Positions 1 to 10,417 of a DNA stretch of 64,000 nt are shown here, piece by piece. The DNA is taken from assembly GCF_018130505.1 (NCBI RefSeq), contig NZ_JAFCKH010000013.1:62001-126000 (forward strand), read 5' to 3'. Position numbers and translations under genes: made by a program. Source of the DNA: Bradyrhizobium tropiciagri (lineage in GTDB: Bacteria > Pseudomonadota > Alphaproteobacteria > Rhizobiales > Xanthobacteraceae). Every line of letters starts with the position of its first letter. The first letter of the stretch is position 1. Under the pieces are notes generated by a model. It made no database searches. It saw nothing but the letters and a program-made list of their open reading frames with translations, and had not been told where the DNA came from.

Positions 1-2
1 AA

Positions 3-200
3 TCGGTCAAGGCCGCCTCCGACGTCTATGCGCCGATCACCGGCGAGGTGGTCGAGGTCAACGAGGCGCTGGCGGCCGAACCGGCGCTGGTCAATTCGGA
101 TGCCGGCGGCAAGGCCTGGTTCTTCAAGCTGAAGATATCAGACAAGGGTGAGCTCGGCGGCCTGATGGACGAGGCCGCCTACGCCGCGCACACCGCCTGA
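3..200 (+). CDS. gcvH: Glycine cleavage system H protein, C-terminal part
   Basis: This is the last 65 codons of the lipoyl-carrying H protein, which shuttles the aminomethyl group between the P, T and L proteins of glycine cleavage. The reading frame starts at base 3 and the 5' end lies outside the window. The first residues read [11 protein letters not shown], so the lysine at bases 9-11 matches the lipoylation site of the family motif ESVKAASD. The tail [21 protein letters not shown] is typical of GcvH. The gcvP gene follows after only 23 bases, which fits a gcv operon, presumably with gcvT upstream. Confidence 0.95.
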   Translation, partial: SVKAASDVYAPITGEVVEVNEALAAEPALVNSDAGGKAWFFKLKISDKGELGGLMDEAAYAAHTA

Positions 201-223
201 CGACTGACAACGAGGACCACGTC

Positions 224-3097
<2,874 letters not shown>

Positions 3098-3107
3098 GCG
3101 CAAGTTT

Positions 3108-3191
3108 GTAGGATGGGTGGAGCGAAGCGATACCCATCAATTCCGTCCATTCGGTGAGATGATGGGTATCGCTTCGCTCCACCCATCCTAC
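3108..3191. repeat. Palindromic intergenic element, perfect 31-bp arms
   Basis: The arms at 3108-3138 and 3161-3191 are exact reverse complements around a 22-bp loop, beginning GTAGGATGGGTGGAGCGAAG. It occupies most of the gap between gcvP and the thioesterase gene. Its core GGAGCGAAGCGA also appears in the other palindromic elements of this window, for example at 28308 and 34142, so it looks like a dispersed repeat rather than a gene-specific terminator. It could still form a strong RNA hairpin on either strand. Confidence 0.9.
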
Positions 3192-3244
3192 GATCGGCCA
3201 AGATCCGGCTGATTGCCGCCGGCGATGCCGCGGCAGGAGGATTC

Positions 3245-3694
3245 ATGCGCGAGGAATTCTGGTTTCATTTCCCGTTCCGCGTCCGCTATTCCGAGGTCGA
3301 CGCGCAGGCCGTGGTGTTCAACGCCCACTACCTGACCTATTTCGACACCGCGATCACCGAATATTTCCGTGCGCTCGGGTACGACTATCTCGGCGAGGTG
3401 GCGCGGACCGGCATCGACTTCCACACCGTGAAGTCGGTGGTCGAGTACAAGGCCCCGATCCGGTTCGACGAGGACATCGACGTCTGCGTGCGCGTCGCGC
3501 GGATCGGCCGCTCCTCGATCAACCTTGCGCTGGCGATCTTCGCCAAGGAATCTGAGAGGGGCTCCGAAGACCTCCGCGCCACCGGCGAGATCATCTGGGT
3601 CGCGACCGACCAGAAGACCCATCAATCCGTCGCCGTGACGGAGGATTTGCGAGCGCTGATCGCTAGCCGGGAAAAGACGCTGGCGCAGGGCTGA
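3245..3694 (+). CDS. Acyl-CoA thioesterase, 4HBT/YbgC-FadM hotdog family
   Basis: The 149-aa protein has the single-hotdog 4-hydroxybenzoyl-CoA thioesterase signature near the N terminus. Residues RVRYSEVDAQAVVFNAHYLTYFD give the catalytic-type aspartate followed by the FNAHYLxYFD helix. The family hydrolyses acyl-CoA thioesters in the cytoplasm; the substrate here cannot be told. The ATG is supported by a strong CAGGAGG ribosome-binding site 3-4 bases upstream. It stands alone between a palindromic element and a convergent gene, so no pathway is suggested by context. Confidence 0.85.
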   Translation: MREEFWFHFPFRVRYSEVDAQAVVFNAHYLTYFDTAITEYFRALGYDYLGEVARTGIDFHTVKSVVEYKAPIRFDEDIDVCVRVARIGRSSINLALAIFAKESERGSEDLRATGEIIWVATDQKTHQSVAVTEDLRALIASREKTLAQG

Positions 3695-3700
3695 TACTGA

Positions 3701-4684
3701 TCACTCCGCCCTCAGCGTCGGCTTCCAGCGCCAGAAGTTATCGTTGGTGAGGTGCGTGCCGCCCCACCAGCGATCGATCGGATTGTGATCCGTAAAATCC
3801 ACCTTATGGGCGAGCACTGCCTTGCCGAACTCAGTCAACGACAACCGACTTCGCTGATAGGCGGCAAGGTGATCCTGCGAATTTCTGCGGCCAATGGCCC
3901 GCAACTCATCGTCGAGTCCTTCTATCGCCGGGCGCGGTCCGTGCGCCAGCCCTTGCAGCAGCGTGCCGATTTCCATGTCACTAAACACGCCGCGCTGGCG
4001 AAAGCCGCGCAGGTAGAACAGCATGTTGGTACCCATGAATCCCGCGCCGATTAGCTCGAGCAGTCGCATTTCGGTTGCACCAAGCCCTGATCCACTCCAC
4101 GGAAGTTCTTGAAGCAGGTCAAGCAGTGCGGGTCTGAGCAGGGGAAACGCGCTCAGGTCATGCTGGAGCGCATCGAAGCAGGCCTCCGGTGTCGAGGCGC
4201 GATACGCCCGCCAGACCCCGCTTGCGGCCTCGACATGCGCCGGTCGGACTTTGACGAGTGGCACTTCGCGCCATCCAGCCCACGGGGGCTCTTTCGGCTC
4301 TATGGTCATCAGATAGAAGCCGACCAGACGCAGTTCCAACTTGGCCACCGTCGCGGGATGCGATCGGAAATGCTCGAGCAGACAAGCAAGTTGCAATTGA
4401 TCGTTCGGATCGGGATCGAACCAGAGTTCGATGCGATCGAACAACGCGCAATATTCGATGAACGTAAGTTGCCGGACCGCGTCGCGCTCCCGACTCCGGA
4501 AAAGCCAGTCGGACCAGTGATCGCCGGTGCTCTGATCGCTACCCACGCCGAAATAGGCGTCGAGCTGTTCCAGTGACGGCAACGGTCCGCCAATGAACCG
4601 AAACCAGATTGTAAGGACGCTGTCAGCCAGCCCCATACGCGCCAGCTCGTGGCCGGACGAACTGGTCAGAATCAGACGCTTCAT
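3701..4684 (-). CDS. Conserved protein resembling the DUF1835 family
   Basis: The 327-aa protein starts MKRLILTSSSGHELARMGLA. It has a middle segment WSDWLFRSRE followed by a conserved-looking FIEYCALFDRIELWFDPDPND, and ends IDRWWGGTHLTNDNFWRWKP. That layout, with an N-terminal Rossmann-like start and a C-terminal WWGGT...WRW motif, is what I recall for DUF1835/DUF3658-type proteins. Their function is unknown. The ATG at 4684 is preferred over an in-frame GTG 12 bases upstream, but neither has a strong ribosome-binding site. It is convergent with the thioesterase gene, with 6 bases between the stops. Confidence 0.65.
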   Translation of the reverse strand: MKRLILTSSSGHELARMGLADSVLTIWFRFIGGPLPSLEQLDAYFGVGSDQSTGDHWSDWLFRSRERDAVRQLTFIEYCALFDRIELWFDPDPNDQLQLACLLEHFRSHPATVAKLELRLVGFYLMTIEPKEPPWAGWREVPLVKVRPAHVEAASGVWRAYRASTPEACFDALQHDLSAFPLLRPALLDLLQELPWSGSGLGATEMRLLELIGAGFMGTNMLFYLRGFRQRGVFSDMEIGTLLQGLAHGPRPAIEGLDDELRAIGRRNSQDHLAAYQRSRLSLTEFGKAVLAHKVDFTDHNPIDRWWGGTHLTNDNFWRWKPTLRAE

Positions 4685-4790
4685 CCGCCCGCTCACTCAA
4701 CATCCCACACAAACGAGACGGGCACCGAGGACGTCGGCAACTCAACGTCTTCAGCGCCCGCTTGCAGCGAACTTATCTCAGCCTTGAGGC

Positions 4791-5879
<1,089 letters not shown>

Positions 5880-5977
5880 TTGGGATGTGCTCCTTATGGC
5901 GAGGATTCGCTAGCGGGACAAACGGCGCGGCGCGATCAGATTGAATGCGCTGTTGATGGGAACGTCGTACCACGTTT

Positions 5978-5999
5978 GTTCTATGTTCGCAATATGTTC
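5978..5999 (-). promoter_or_regulatory. SOS (LexA) box upstream of recA
   Basis: Read on the minus strand this is GAAC-N7-GAAC-N3-GAAC. On the plus strand the GTTC repeats lie at 5978-5981, 5985-5988 and 5996-5999. The alphaproteobacterial LexA operator is GTTC-N7-GTTC / GAAC-N7-GAAC, which 5985-5999 matches exactly. It lies about 106 bases before the recA start codon at 5879, in the expected promoter region. Confidence 0.9.
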
Positions 6000-6016
6000 T
6001 TTTCGGCACGGTGGTG

Positions 6017-6253
6017 CTGGCCTGCTTCCAACGTCAGTGGCCTGCTTTGATTTTCGGAGTGGCCTGTTTTCGATTTAACGAAGCGTCAACCAAGCCTTAG
6101 CCGCCGTTCTCGGTAGGACTACCAAGGCCCTGATCACGAGATGTTCTAGGATATCACTGCCTCTTATGCAGGCATCCATCACTATGCAGTTTGTGCCACC
6201 GCCGGGCGCTGCCCAGAGCGTCCGGGTGTTCTCCGTGAGGTGAACGGAGTTCC
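6017..6253. repeat. Duplicated leader block, copy A, with IS21-end-like GTGGCCTG repeats
   Basis: Three direct repeats of the form (G/C)TGGCCTG(C/T)TT begin at 6017, 6037 and 6059, spaced 20 and 22 bp. They are followed by TTTAACGAAGCG and about 130 bp that recur almost unchanged at 9961-10094. The block ends in the palindrome GAACGGAGTTCC at 6242-6253. Regularly spaced 20-22-bp repeats of this kind are found at the ends of IS21-family elements, so an IS21-type terminus may have been the source, but no istA/istB gene is present here. A 59-codon ORF starts 82 bases after the palindrome. Confidence 0.75.
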
Positions 6254-6335
6254 GAAATGATGAGGCGGGATTATCCTATGTGAATGGACTCTGGCGGGTT
6301 CCCGGAGCATTTTTCGGCCGCTTGGGTGGACTGCC

Positions 6336-6515
6336 GTGAACGAGTACCGCATCTATATTCTCGACGATGACGGGCACATAGACGCGCCGTCAATCAACGT
6401 CAGATGCCAGACTGACGAACAGGCTTTGTCGGCCGCGCGCAAATTTCTCGATAGGCATCCCGTTGAGGTCTGGGCCGGCAACCGGCGCGTCGGCCGTCTA
6501 GAGCCGAGGAAGTAA
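6336..6515 (+). CDS. Small conserved hypothetical protein (59 aa)
   Basis: A GTG start at 6336 opens a 59-codon frame beginning MNEYRIYILDDDGHIDAPSI and ending GNRRVGRLEPRK. GGTGGA lies 5-10 bases upstream. The YRIYxLDxDGHI...EVWxGxRRVGRL pattern is one I recall from many short Bradyrhizobium proteins of unknown function; the alternating hydrophobics suggest a small alpha/beta fold. It sits 82 bases after the GAACGGAGTTCC element and just before the hairpin-led arginine-rich gene at 6592. Confidence 0.6.
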   Translation: MNEYRIYILDDDGHIDAPSINVRCQTDEQALSAARKFLDRHPVEVWAGNRRVGRLEPRK

Positions 6516-6551
6516 GCCCCGAATAGGAACCTTGCGTTCCAAGCGGTTTTT

Positions 6552-6589
6552 ATTCCCCGTTCGGGCAGGGAGCCGAACACAAGGGGAAT
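6552..6589 (+). promoter_or_regulatory. Leader hairpin that buries the ribosome-binding site of the 6592 gene
   Basis: ATTCCCC (6552-6558) can pair with GGGGAAT (6583-6589), and GTTCGG (6559-6564) with CCGAAC (6573-6578), around an 8-nt loop and a 4-nt bulge. The 3' arm contains the Shine-Dalgarno AAGGGG at 6581-6586, and the ATG follows at 6592. The same architecture with different flanking bases occurs before the paralogue at 11031. Conservation of both stem and Shine-Dalgarno pairing suggests translational control, for example a thermometer-like switch. This is inference. Confidence 0.55.
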
Positions 6590-6591
6590 GC

Positions 6592-6789
6592 ATGGAACCA
6601 AAGAAACGCCGCCGTCGCGTTGTGCAAACGGACTCTCTTGAAGCCAGACTTCTAGAACGTGCCAGACAGCTACGCGAGAAGGCTGCTGCGCGCGCCCCAG
6701 GTATCGAGAAAGAAGCGCTGCTGAAACTCGCACGTCAGGCAGAACAAGGCGCGAGCATGAGCGAGTGGCTTACTTCCCCGGCGCAGTAA
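6592..6789 (+). CDS. Short arginine-rich protein, paralogue of the 11031 gene
   Basis: The 65-aa protein opens with a basic patch MEPKKRRRRV. A helical segment rich in Leu, Glu and Arg follows (residues 13-50), and the C terminus is a conserved MSEWL. It is about 70% alike to the 63-aa protein at 11031-11222. Proteins of this type are, as I recall, frequent and multi-copy in Bradyrhizobium; no function is known to me. The basic N terminus could bind nucleic acid. Translation probably depends on opening the hairpin over its ribosome-binding site. A terminator hairpin begins at its last codon. Confidence 0.75.
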   Translation: MEPKKRRRRVVQTDSLEARLLERARQLREKAAARAPGIEKEALLKLARQAEQGASMSEWLTSPAQ

Positions 6790-6820
6790 GGCCGCCTCAG
6801 TTGGCGGCCTCTTTCATTTC
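6789..6820. terminator. Rho-independent-like terminator after the 6592 gene
   Basis: AGGCCGCC (6789-6796) and GGCGGCCT (6803-6810) form a perfect 8-bp stem with loop TCAGTT, followed by CTTTCATTTC. It lies between two convergent genes, the plus gene ending at 6789 and the minus gene ending at 6814, so it may act on the plus transcript. A shortened version with the same loop start recurs at 11326-11347 in the duplicated module. Confidence 0.7.
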
Positions 6821-7635
6821 ACGGCTTCATTTTTCGGCCACGGCAGTCCTTCCGTTCCAACGGGCTGCTTGTTCGCGGCGGCATCCTTGTAGATCAATTG
6901 GAAGCTGCCTTCCAACAGTTGTAGCCACAGCTTGCGCTCCGCAACTGGCCAAACATCGCCAGACTTTGGCAATCGCGCCAGAAGTCCAGCAATGATGGGA
7001 TCGACCGGCGGCGGCTTTCCGCCTCCACCACCATTCCCACCACCGTTGCTCTCCTCCTCTTCACGAGGCTTCTCTTCTTCGCGCTGCGCTCCGGACGCTA
7101 TGCCCGGCATCACAAGTCGATTGCGTCCGTGCTCAAAATAACCGGCCTGATCGGCTGATCGCTCAAACACCTGTCGCGCGCGCTCCTTTTGCTTTTCAGC
7201 AACTCCGAGCCCCACCATCTCTCGCTCAAGTGCTGCGGCGGGCGGGATCACTCCGCCCCTGTGGCTTTCAAAGATCGCGCGATAGAGTGGGACCATCTGG
7301 AACGCCTTTGAGCGTGCGTCCCGAGACCGGTTCGGGTCTACAATTGCACGACCAAGCTCCGACAGACGATGGCGACTGCCTTCACCCTCCAACACTCCGA
7401 ACATTCGGCCAGCGTATATCTGAGTGCGAAAACCACTGCTCTTGGCACTTTGACCCGTCCAAGCGGCTAGCTGGTCATCATCACATTCGCCGGAGCCTAC
7501 ATGGCTGTGGATAGCGTTTGCCAGCTCGACGGCCGCATTGAGATCGGCATACGGGAAGCCGATCGTAGATCGTTGACGAAGCTGAGTTTCTTCCTTCTGG
7601 GCGGCATTAGCCGCCGTCGCCTGCTCGCCTTCCAT
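6814..7635 (-). CDS. Unknown protein with winged-helix-like N half and conserved C-terminal segment
   Basis: The 273-aa protein has three parts. Residues about 25-175 are helical and mixed, including GFPYADLNAAVELANAIH and RHRLSELGRAIVDP, which resemble DUF5343-type DNA-binding-like folds. A low-complexity linker of Glu, Gly and Pro covers about 180-215. The compact C-terminal stretch PIIAGLLARLPKSGDVWPV leads to KLWLQLLEGSFQLIYKD. The ATG has AGGAGA 8 bases upstream. It lies in the accessory zone and I know no function. A chromosome-partition or phage-defence role cannot be excluded but nothing in the sequence shows it. Confidence 0.65.
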   Translation of the reverse strand: MEGEQATAANAAQKEETQLRQRSTIGFPYADLNAAVELANAIHSHVGSGECDDDQLAAWTGQSAKSSGFRTQIYAGRMFGVLEGEGSRHRLSELGRAIVDPNRSRDARSKAFQMVPLYRAIFESHRGGVIPPAAALEREMVGLGVAEKQKERARQVFERSADQAGYFEHGRNRLVMPGIASGAQREEEKPREEEESNGGGNGGGGGKPPPVDPIIAGLLARLPKSGDVWPVAERKLWLQLLEGSFQLIYKDAAANKQPVGTEGLPWPKNEAVK

Positions 7636-7800
7636 AAGGTGTTCTCCTATCCATTCCCAAGAATGGCACGGACGGCTTTATAATGCACAGTATCCACAAC
7701 GTCAAGAATTAATGCGCCTATCCGCACTATCGGTTGACACTATCCAAAATCCGCAGTAAGGATTGGTTTAAAGGTGAGGTTCCGATGACAACAGTTTGAG

Positions 7801-7888
7801 CCCCTTGGGAGCGCTGGCCGAGCACCAAGGGGCGAGGAAAAAGGAAGGGCCGCAGCGATCTCCCCTGAACAAGGAACGCGGCGGCCCT
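7801..7888 (+). other. Pair of hairpins just upstream of the tRNA-like gene
   Basis: CCCCTTGG (7801-7808) pairs with CCAAGGGG (7825-7832). AGGGCCGC (7846-7853) pairs perfectly with GCGGCCCT (7881-7888). No convincing ORF covers 7636-7907. The two stems lead straight into the tRNA-like sequence at 7908, so they might belong to one structured transcript. Alternatively the first could be a terminator-like remnant. Confidence 0.4.
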
Positions 7889-7907
7889 GCAATCGGCTCT
7901 AGGACTT

Positions 7908-7983
7908 TCAGGGATCGTCTAAAGGTAGGACACCCGCCCCTACAAGTGTGGAGATGTCGGTCCGAGTCCGGCTCCCTGAACCA
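7908..7983 (+). tRNA. tRNA-like gene with 8-nt anticodon loop and encoded CCA
   Basis: The 76-nt sequence folds as a tRNA. The acceptor TCAGGGA (7908-7914) pairs perfectly with TCCCTGA (7973-7979), followed by discriminator A and CCA. The D arm is GTCT/GGAC with loop AAAGGTA, and the T arm is GTCGG/CCGGC with loop TCCGAGT. The anticodon stem CCCGC (7933-7937) / GTGTG (7946-7950) has one C-U mismatch and one G-U pair. It closes an 8-nt loop CCCTACAA lacking U33. The T1-A72 pair and the D arm resemble tRNA-Gln/Glu. The anticodon is ambiguous: UAC, CUA or a four-base CUAC. It may be a suppressor-type, mobile-element or decayed tRNA. Confidence 0.55.
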
Positions 7984-8146
7984 TCGAACTAGTGGGACCG
8001 CTTTGGTTGCAGCCGCAGCGGCCCCGATCAACCGCACCGGGGATGAGCCCGAAGCGAATGACCATCCGGCAAATATAAGCGTTGCAGCGCTGTTTTGCTA
8101 GAGTCCTCGCGAAGCCATCCCCCTTCACACAGAAGGATGAGCTTCC

Positions 8147-9049
8147 GTGAACGTACTTCCCCGCGAAAAACAGATTGAGGTCATTGCCGCGCTTTGCGAA
8201 GGCGTCGGCATCCGCACCGCTTCGCGCCTGACTGGCGTCAACCGTGGCACCGTGGCGAACCTGGCCCTGCGTGTCGGCTTCGGCTGCATGGAATTACACG
8301 ACCGGATCATGGTCGGCATCCGCACCGAGCGCTTGGAGTTGGACGAGCTATGGAGCTTCGTCGGCAAGAAGCAGAAGAACGTCCAGCGCCACGAGATCAA
8401 CGCCAAGGGCGACCAGTATGTGTTCATCGGCATGGCCGGGACGCAGAAGGCAATCATTAGCTGGGGCGTCGGCAAGCGTAACACCGAAAGCACGATGGAC
8501 TTCCTGCACGATCTGCGCGCCCGCGTGATCGGCCAGCCCGAGATCAGCACGGACGGCTTCCATCCCTATCGCTTGGCGATCCGAGACGCCTTCGGCGACA
8601 GCGCCTCGCATGGCGTGATCGTAAAGACGTACTCGGTAACGCATCTCGTAAAGGAAGCGCAGGGCCGCTACTCGCCGGCTCAGGTAGTAGCCGTAAGCCG
8701 TGAGGTAGTAACTGGCGATCCCGAGCAGTACGTCTCAACCAGCTACGTTGAACGGCAGAACCTCACGCTGCGCATGGCGTCGCGCCGGTTCACCCGCTTG
8801 ACCAACGGTTTCTCAAAGAAGCTGGACAACCACGTTGCGGCCGTCGCGCTGTACGTCTGCCACTACAACCTGTGCCGCACCCATGAAGCCCTGCGCACGA
8901 CGCCAGCGAAGGCGCTGGGCATCGCTGACAAGGCTTGGTCGGTTGCGCAGCTTGTGGACGCAGCTCTCTCTATGGCCCCCGCGTTGCCCACGGAAACCCC
9001 TCCCGACCGACGTCGGAAGTTCACCGTAATTCAGGGCGGCAAGGCCTAG
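8147..9049 (+). CDS. IS1-type DDE transposase, single-ORF form
   Basis: The 300-aa protein starts at GTG with AAGGATGA upstream. The N-terminal helix-turn-helix is GVGIRTASRLTGVNRGTVANL. The catalytic core shows LDELWSF with the first Asp, STDGFHPY with the second Asp, and the C-terminal signature STSYVERQNLTLRMASRRFTRLTN with the Glu. This matches the one-frame IS1-family transposases common in Bradyrhizobium. The stop TAG overlaps the stop of the convergent 9046 gene by 3 bases and no terminal inverted repeats were seen. It may therefore be an immobile or recruited copy rather than an intact IS. Confidence 0.85.
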   Translation: MNVLPREKQIEVIAALCEGVGIRTASRLTGVNRGTVANLALRVGFGCMELHDRIMVGIRTERLELDELWSFVGKKQKNVQRHEINAKGDQYVFIGMAGTQKAIISWGVGKRNTESTMDFLHDLRARVIGQPEISTDGFHPYRLAIRDAFGDSASHGVIVKTYSVTHLVKEAQGRYSPAQVVAVSREVVTGDPEQYVSTSYVERQNLTLRMASRRFTRLTNGFSKKLDNHVAAVALYVCHYNLCRTHEALRTTPAKALGIADKAWSVAQLVDAALSMAPALPTETPPDRRRKFTVIQGGKA

Positions 9050-9258
9050 TGAACGCCGCGCACGCGCGGGTAGTCGATGCCCAAATACATCTTTGCCCGC
9101 TCAATGGCCGCCTTGCGGTCAGTCGGAGATAACTCAGAGGGGCGCGTTATGAAGATAGAACGCGTCCCGTCCGACCATTCTTCGGTGATGATGGTGCCCA
9201 CCCCAGTGCGCTCAAAACCGGCACTGCGGAACCAGTTTTCAAATTCTTCCTCACTCAC
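9046..9258 (-). CDS. Small protein, HicA-like candidate
   Basis: The 70-aa frame begins at a GTG (SEEEFENWFRSAGFER) with AAGGA about 12-15 bases upstream. A short helix, the phrase SAGFER and a beta-rich middle TIITEEWSDGTRSIFI are reminiscent of the HicA RNase fold, in which a helix and GF-x-hydrophobic segment precede strands. The usual HicA catalytic histidine motif is not clear. It lies 38 bases downstream of a HicB-like gene in the same direction, and that pairing is the main reason for the suggestion. Confidence 0.45.
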   Translation of the reverse strand: MSEEEFENWFRSAGFERTGVGTIITEEWSDGTRSIFITRPSELSPTDRKAAIERAKMYLGIDYPRVRGVH

Positions 9259-9296
9259 ACGCGAATCATCCTTCCACCCGATAGAGGGCAGATAGA

Positions 9297-9578
9297 TTAC
9301 CGCGCAAGCGCCCGCGCTGCAATTTCTGCGGGAACTGGAATCATGGGTATTGTGCGGGTGTGGTCATGCTGAGTGACCGGCCCCTGAAAAACTTCAATGT
9401 CCATGCCCTTATTGCGCTTAAACCAGAGCCGCATAATATTGGGCACGTCGCTTAGGATTTTATTCAAATCGCGGTGGCTGACGCACACGCCGGCAAGCTG
9501 ACGGCTGGTCGCCGTGTAGAGCCCGTCATTGTCCTCAATTACCTGAAGGACTACGATTCCGTGTGGTTGGTCCTGCAT
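9297..9578 (-). CDS. HicB-like / DUF1902-like small protein
   Basis: The 93-aa protein (start MQDQPHGIVV) has a beta-beta-alpha core with DGLYTATSRQLAGVCVSHRD and DVPNIMRLWFKR. This resembles the partially degraded RNase H fold of HicB antitoxins and DUF1902 proteins (xYxATSxDLPGLxxxxxD). The ATG at 9578 has GGAGAAG 4 bases before it, better than the ATG at 9590. No C-terminal DNA-binding domain is seen. With the 9046 gene it could form a HicBA-like toxin-antitoxin pair in antitoxin-first order. A simple conserved hypothetical is the alternative. Confidence 0.5.
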   Translation of the reverse strand: MQDQPHGIVVLQVIEDNDGLYTATSRQLAGVCVSHRDLNKILSDVPNIMRLWFKRNKGMDIEVFQGPVTQHDHTRTIPMIPVPAEIAARALAR

Positions 9579-9857
9579 TGTCTTCTCCATGTGCGCGTGT
9601 CAGCGCCGGGCGACTCTATAGAGTCCCCCAGCTCGGTAAATGAAAGGTTAACGCGCATTGTTTGACGTTTCCCGGTGCCAGCTTAGCGCTTGGTCTCGGC
9701 ACACCTTCTGGTGGGCCTCATTGAACAAACGCCATCCTACGAGAGCGGTTCTTCGGGAACAAGCAAATCTGGTGCCGGAGTTTTCCGGTTATTTATGCGG
9801 TTCGCCAAAATAGGGCAAGTGCCCTGACGCAACCGTGAGTGGGCGCCCAGCGCGCCA
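9579..9857. other. Intergenic region, no gene seen
   Basis: About 280 bases between the HicB-like gene and the second duplicated leader. The only features noted are short GTTC/GAAC pairs near 9747-9760 and the AT-rich segment around 9640-9665. No ORF with a plausible start and composition was found. Confidence 0.5.
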
Positions 9858-10127
9858 GTGGCCTATTTCGCAAGTGCGAGTGGCCTGTTTCGGCCAGTAC
9901 CGGCACGGTGCCGGACTGTTTCCATCCACAGTGGCCTGCTTGGATTTTCGGAGCGGCCTGCTTTCGGTTTAACGAAGCGGCAACCAAGCCTTAGCCGCCC
10001 GTTCTCGGTAGGATTACCGAGGCCCCGATCACGAGATGTTCTAGGATATCACTGCCTCTTATGTAGGCATCAATCACTATGCAGTTTGTGCCACGAACCG
10101 GGGTTCTCCGTGGGTGAACGGAGTTCC
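9858..10127. repeat. Duplicated leader block, copy B, with GTGGCCTG repeats
   Basis: G(T/C)GGCCT repeats begin at 9858, 9880, 9931 and 9953, again at 22-bp steps within each pair. From 9931 to 10094 the DNA is nearly identical to 6037-6199, about 3.9 kb away in direct orientation. The block ends in GAACGGAGTTCC at 10116-10127, and a small ORF starts 75 bases further on. The two copies bracket the unknown protein, tRNA-like gene, transposase and HicBA-like pair. Confidence 0.75.
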
Positions 10128-10202
10128 AATCCAGGCTAATGCAGAAAGAAACTATCAACGCGCAGAGCGATACTCTGGGCTGACACAACTTTGGGAAGAG
10201 CC

Positions 10203-10382
10203 ATGGATAAGGTCGTCTTCTATTTCGTTATGGGCCTTTTCTACTTCGTCGAAGCCATCCATGCGGTTGGGCGCTTCCTGAGCTTCTACGGGCCGGCGAT
10301 ATTGATTTTCTGGCTCGTGGCTGGTGCCGGGGTCGGGCTTTATTTGGCCGCAACCAGCAAGTCGCAAAAGAAATTCTTTTAG
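10203..10382 (+). CDS. Small membrane protein (59 aa)
   Basis: ATG at 10203 has GGGAAGAG 4 bases upstream. The product MDKVVFYFVMGLFYFVEAIH has one hydrophobic helix at residues 4-20 and a second at about 28-48 (YGPAILIFWLVAGAGVGLYL), then a lysine tail. Two membrane passes are likely. No family recognised. It follows the GAACGGAGTTCC element by 75 bases, like the other small ORFs in this zone. Confidence 0.55.
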   Translation: MDKVVFYFVMGLFYFVEAIHAVGRFLSFYGPAILIFWLVAGAGVGLYLAATSKSQKKFF

Positions 10383-10417
10383 AGGGGCGCTGAGGTCCTC
10401 AGGCTCACCGCCCAGAC

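Noticed and set aside
7796-8101. 101-codon frame over the tRNA-like gene
   Set aside because: Its composition is not protein-like, there is no ribosome-binding site, and it covers the hairpins and the tRNA-like structure.
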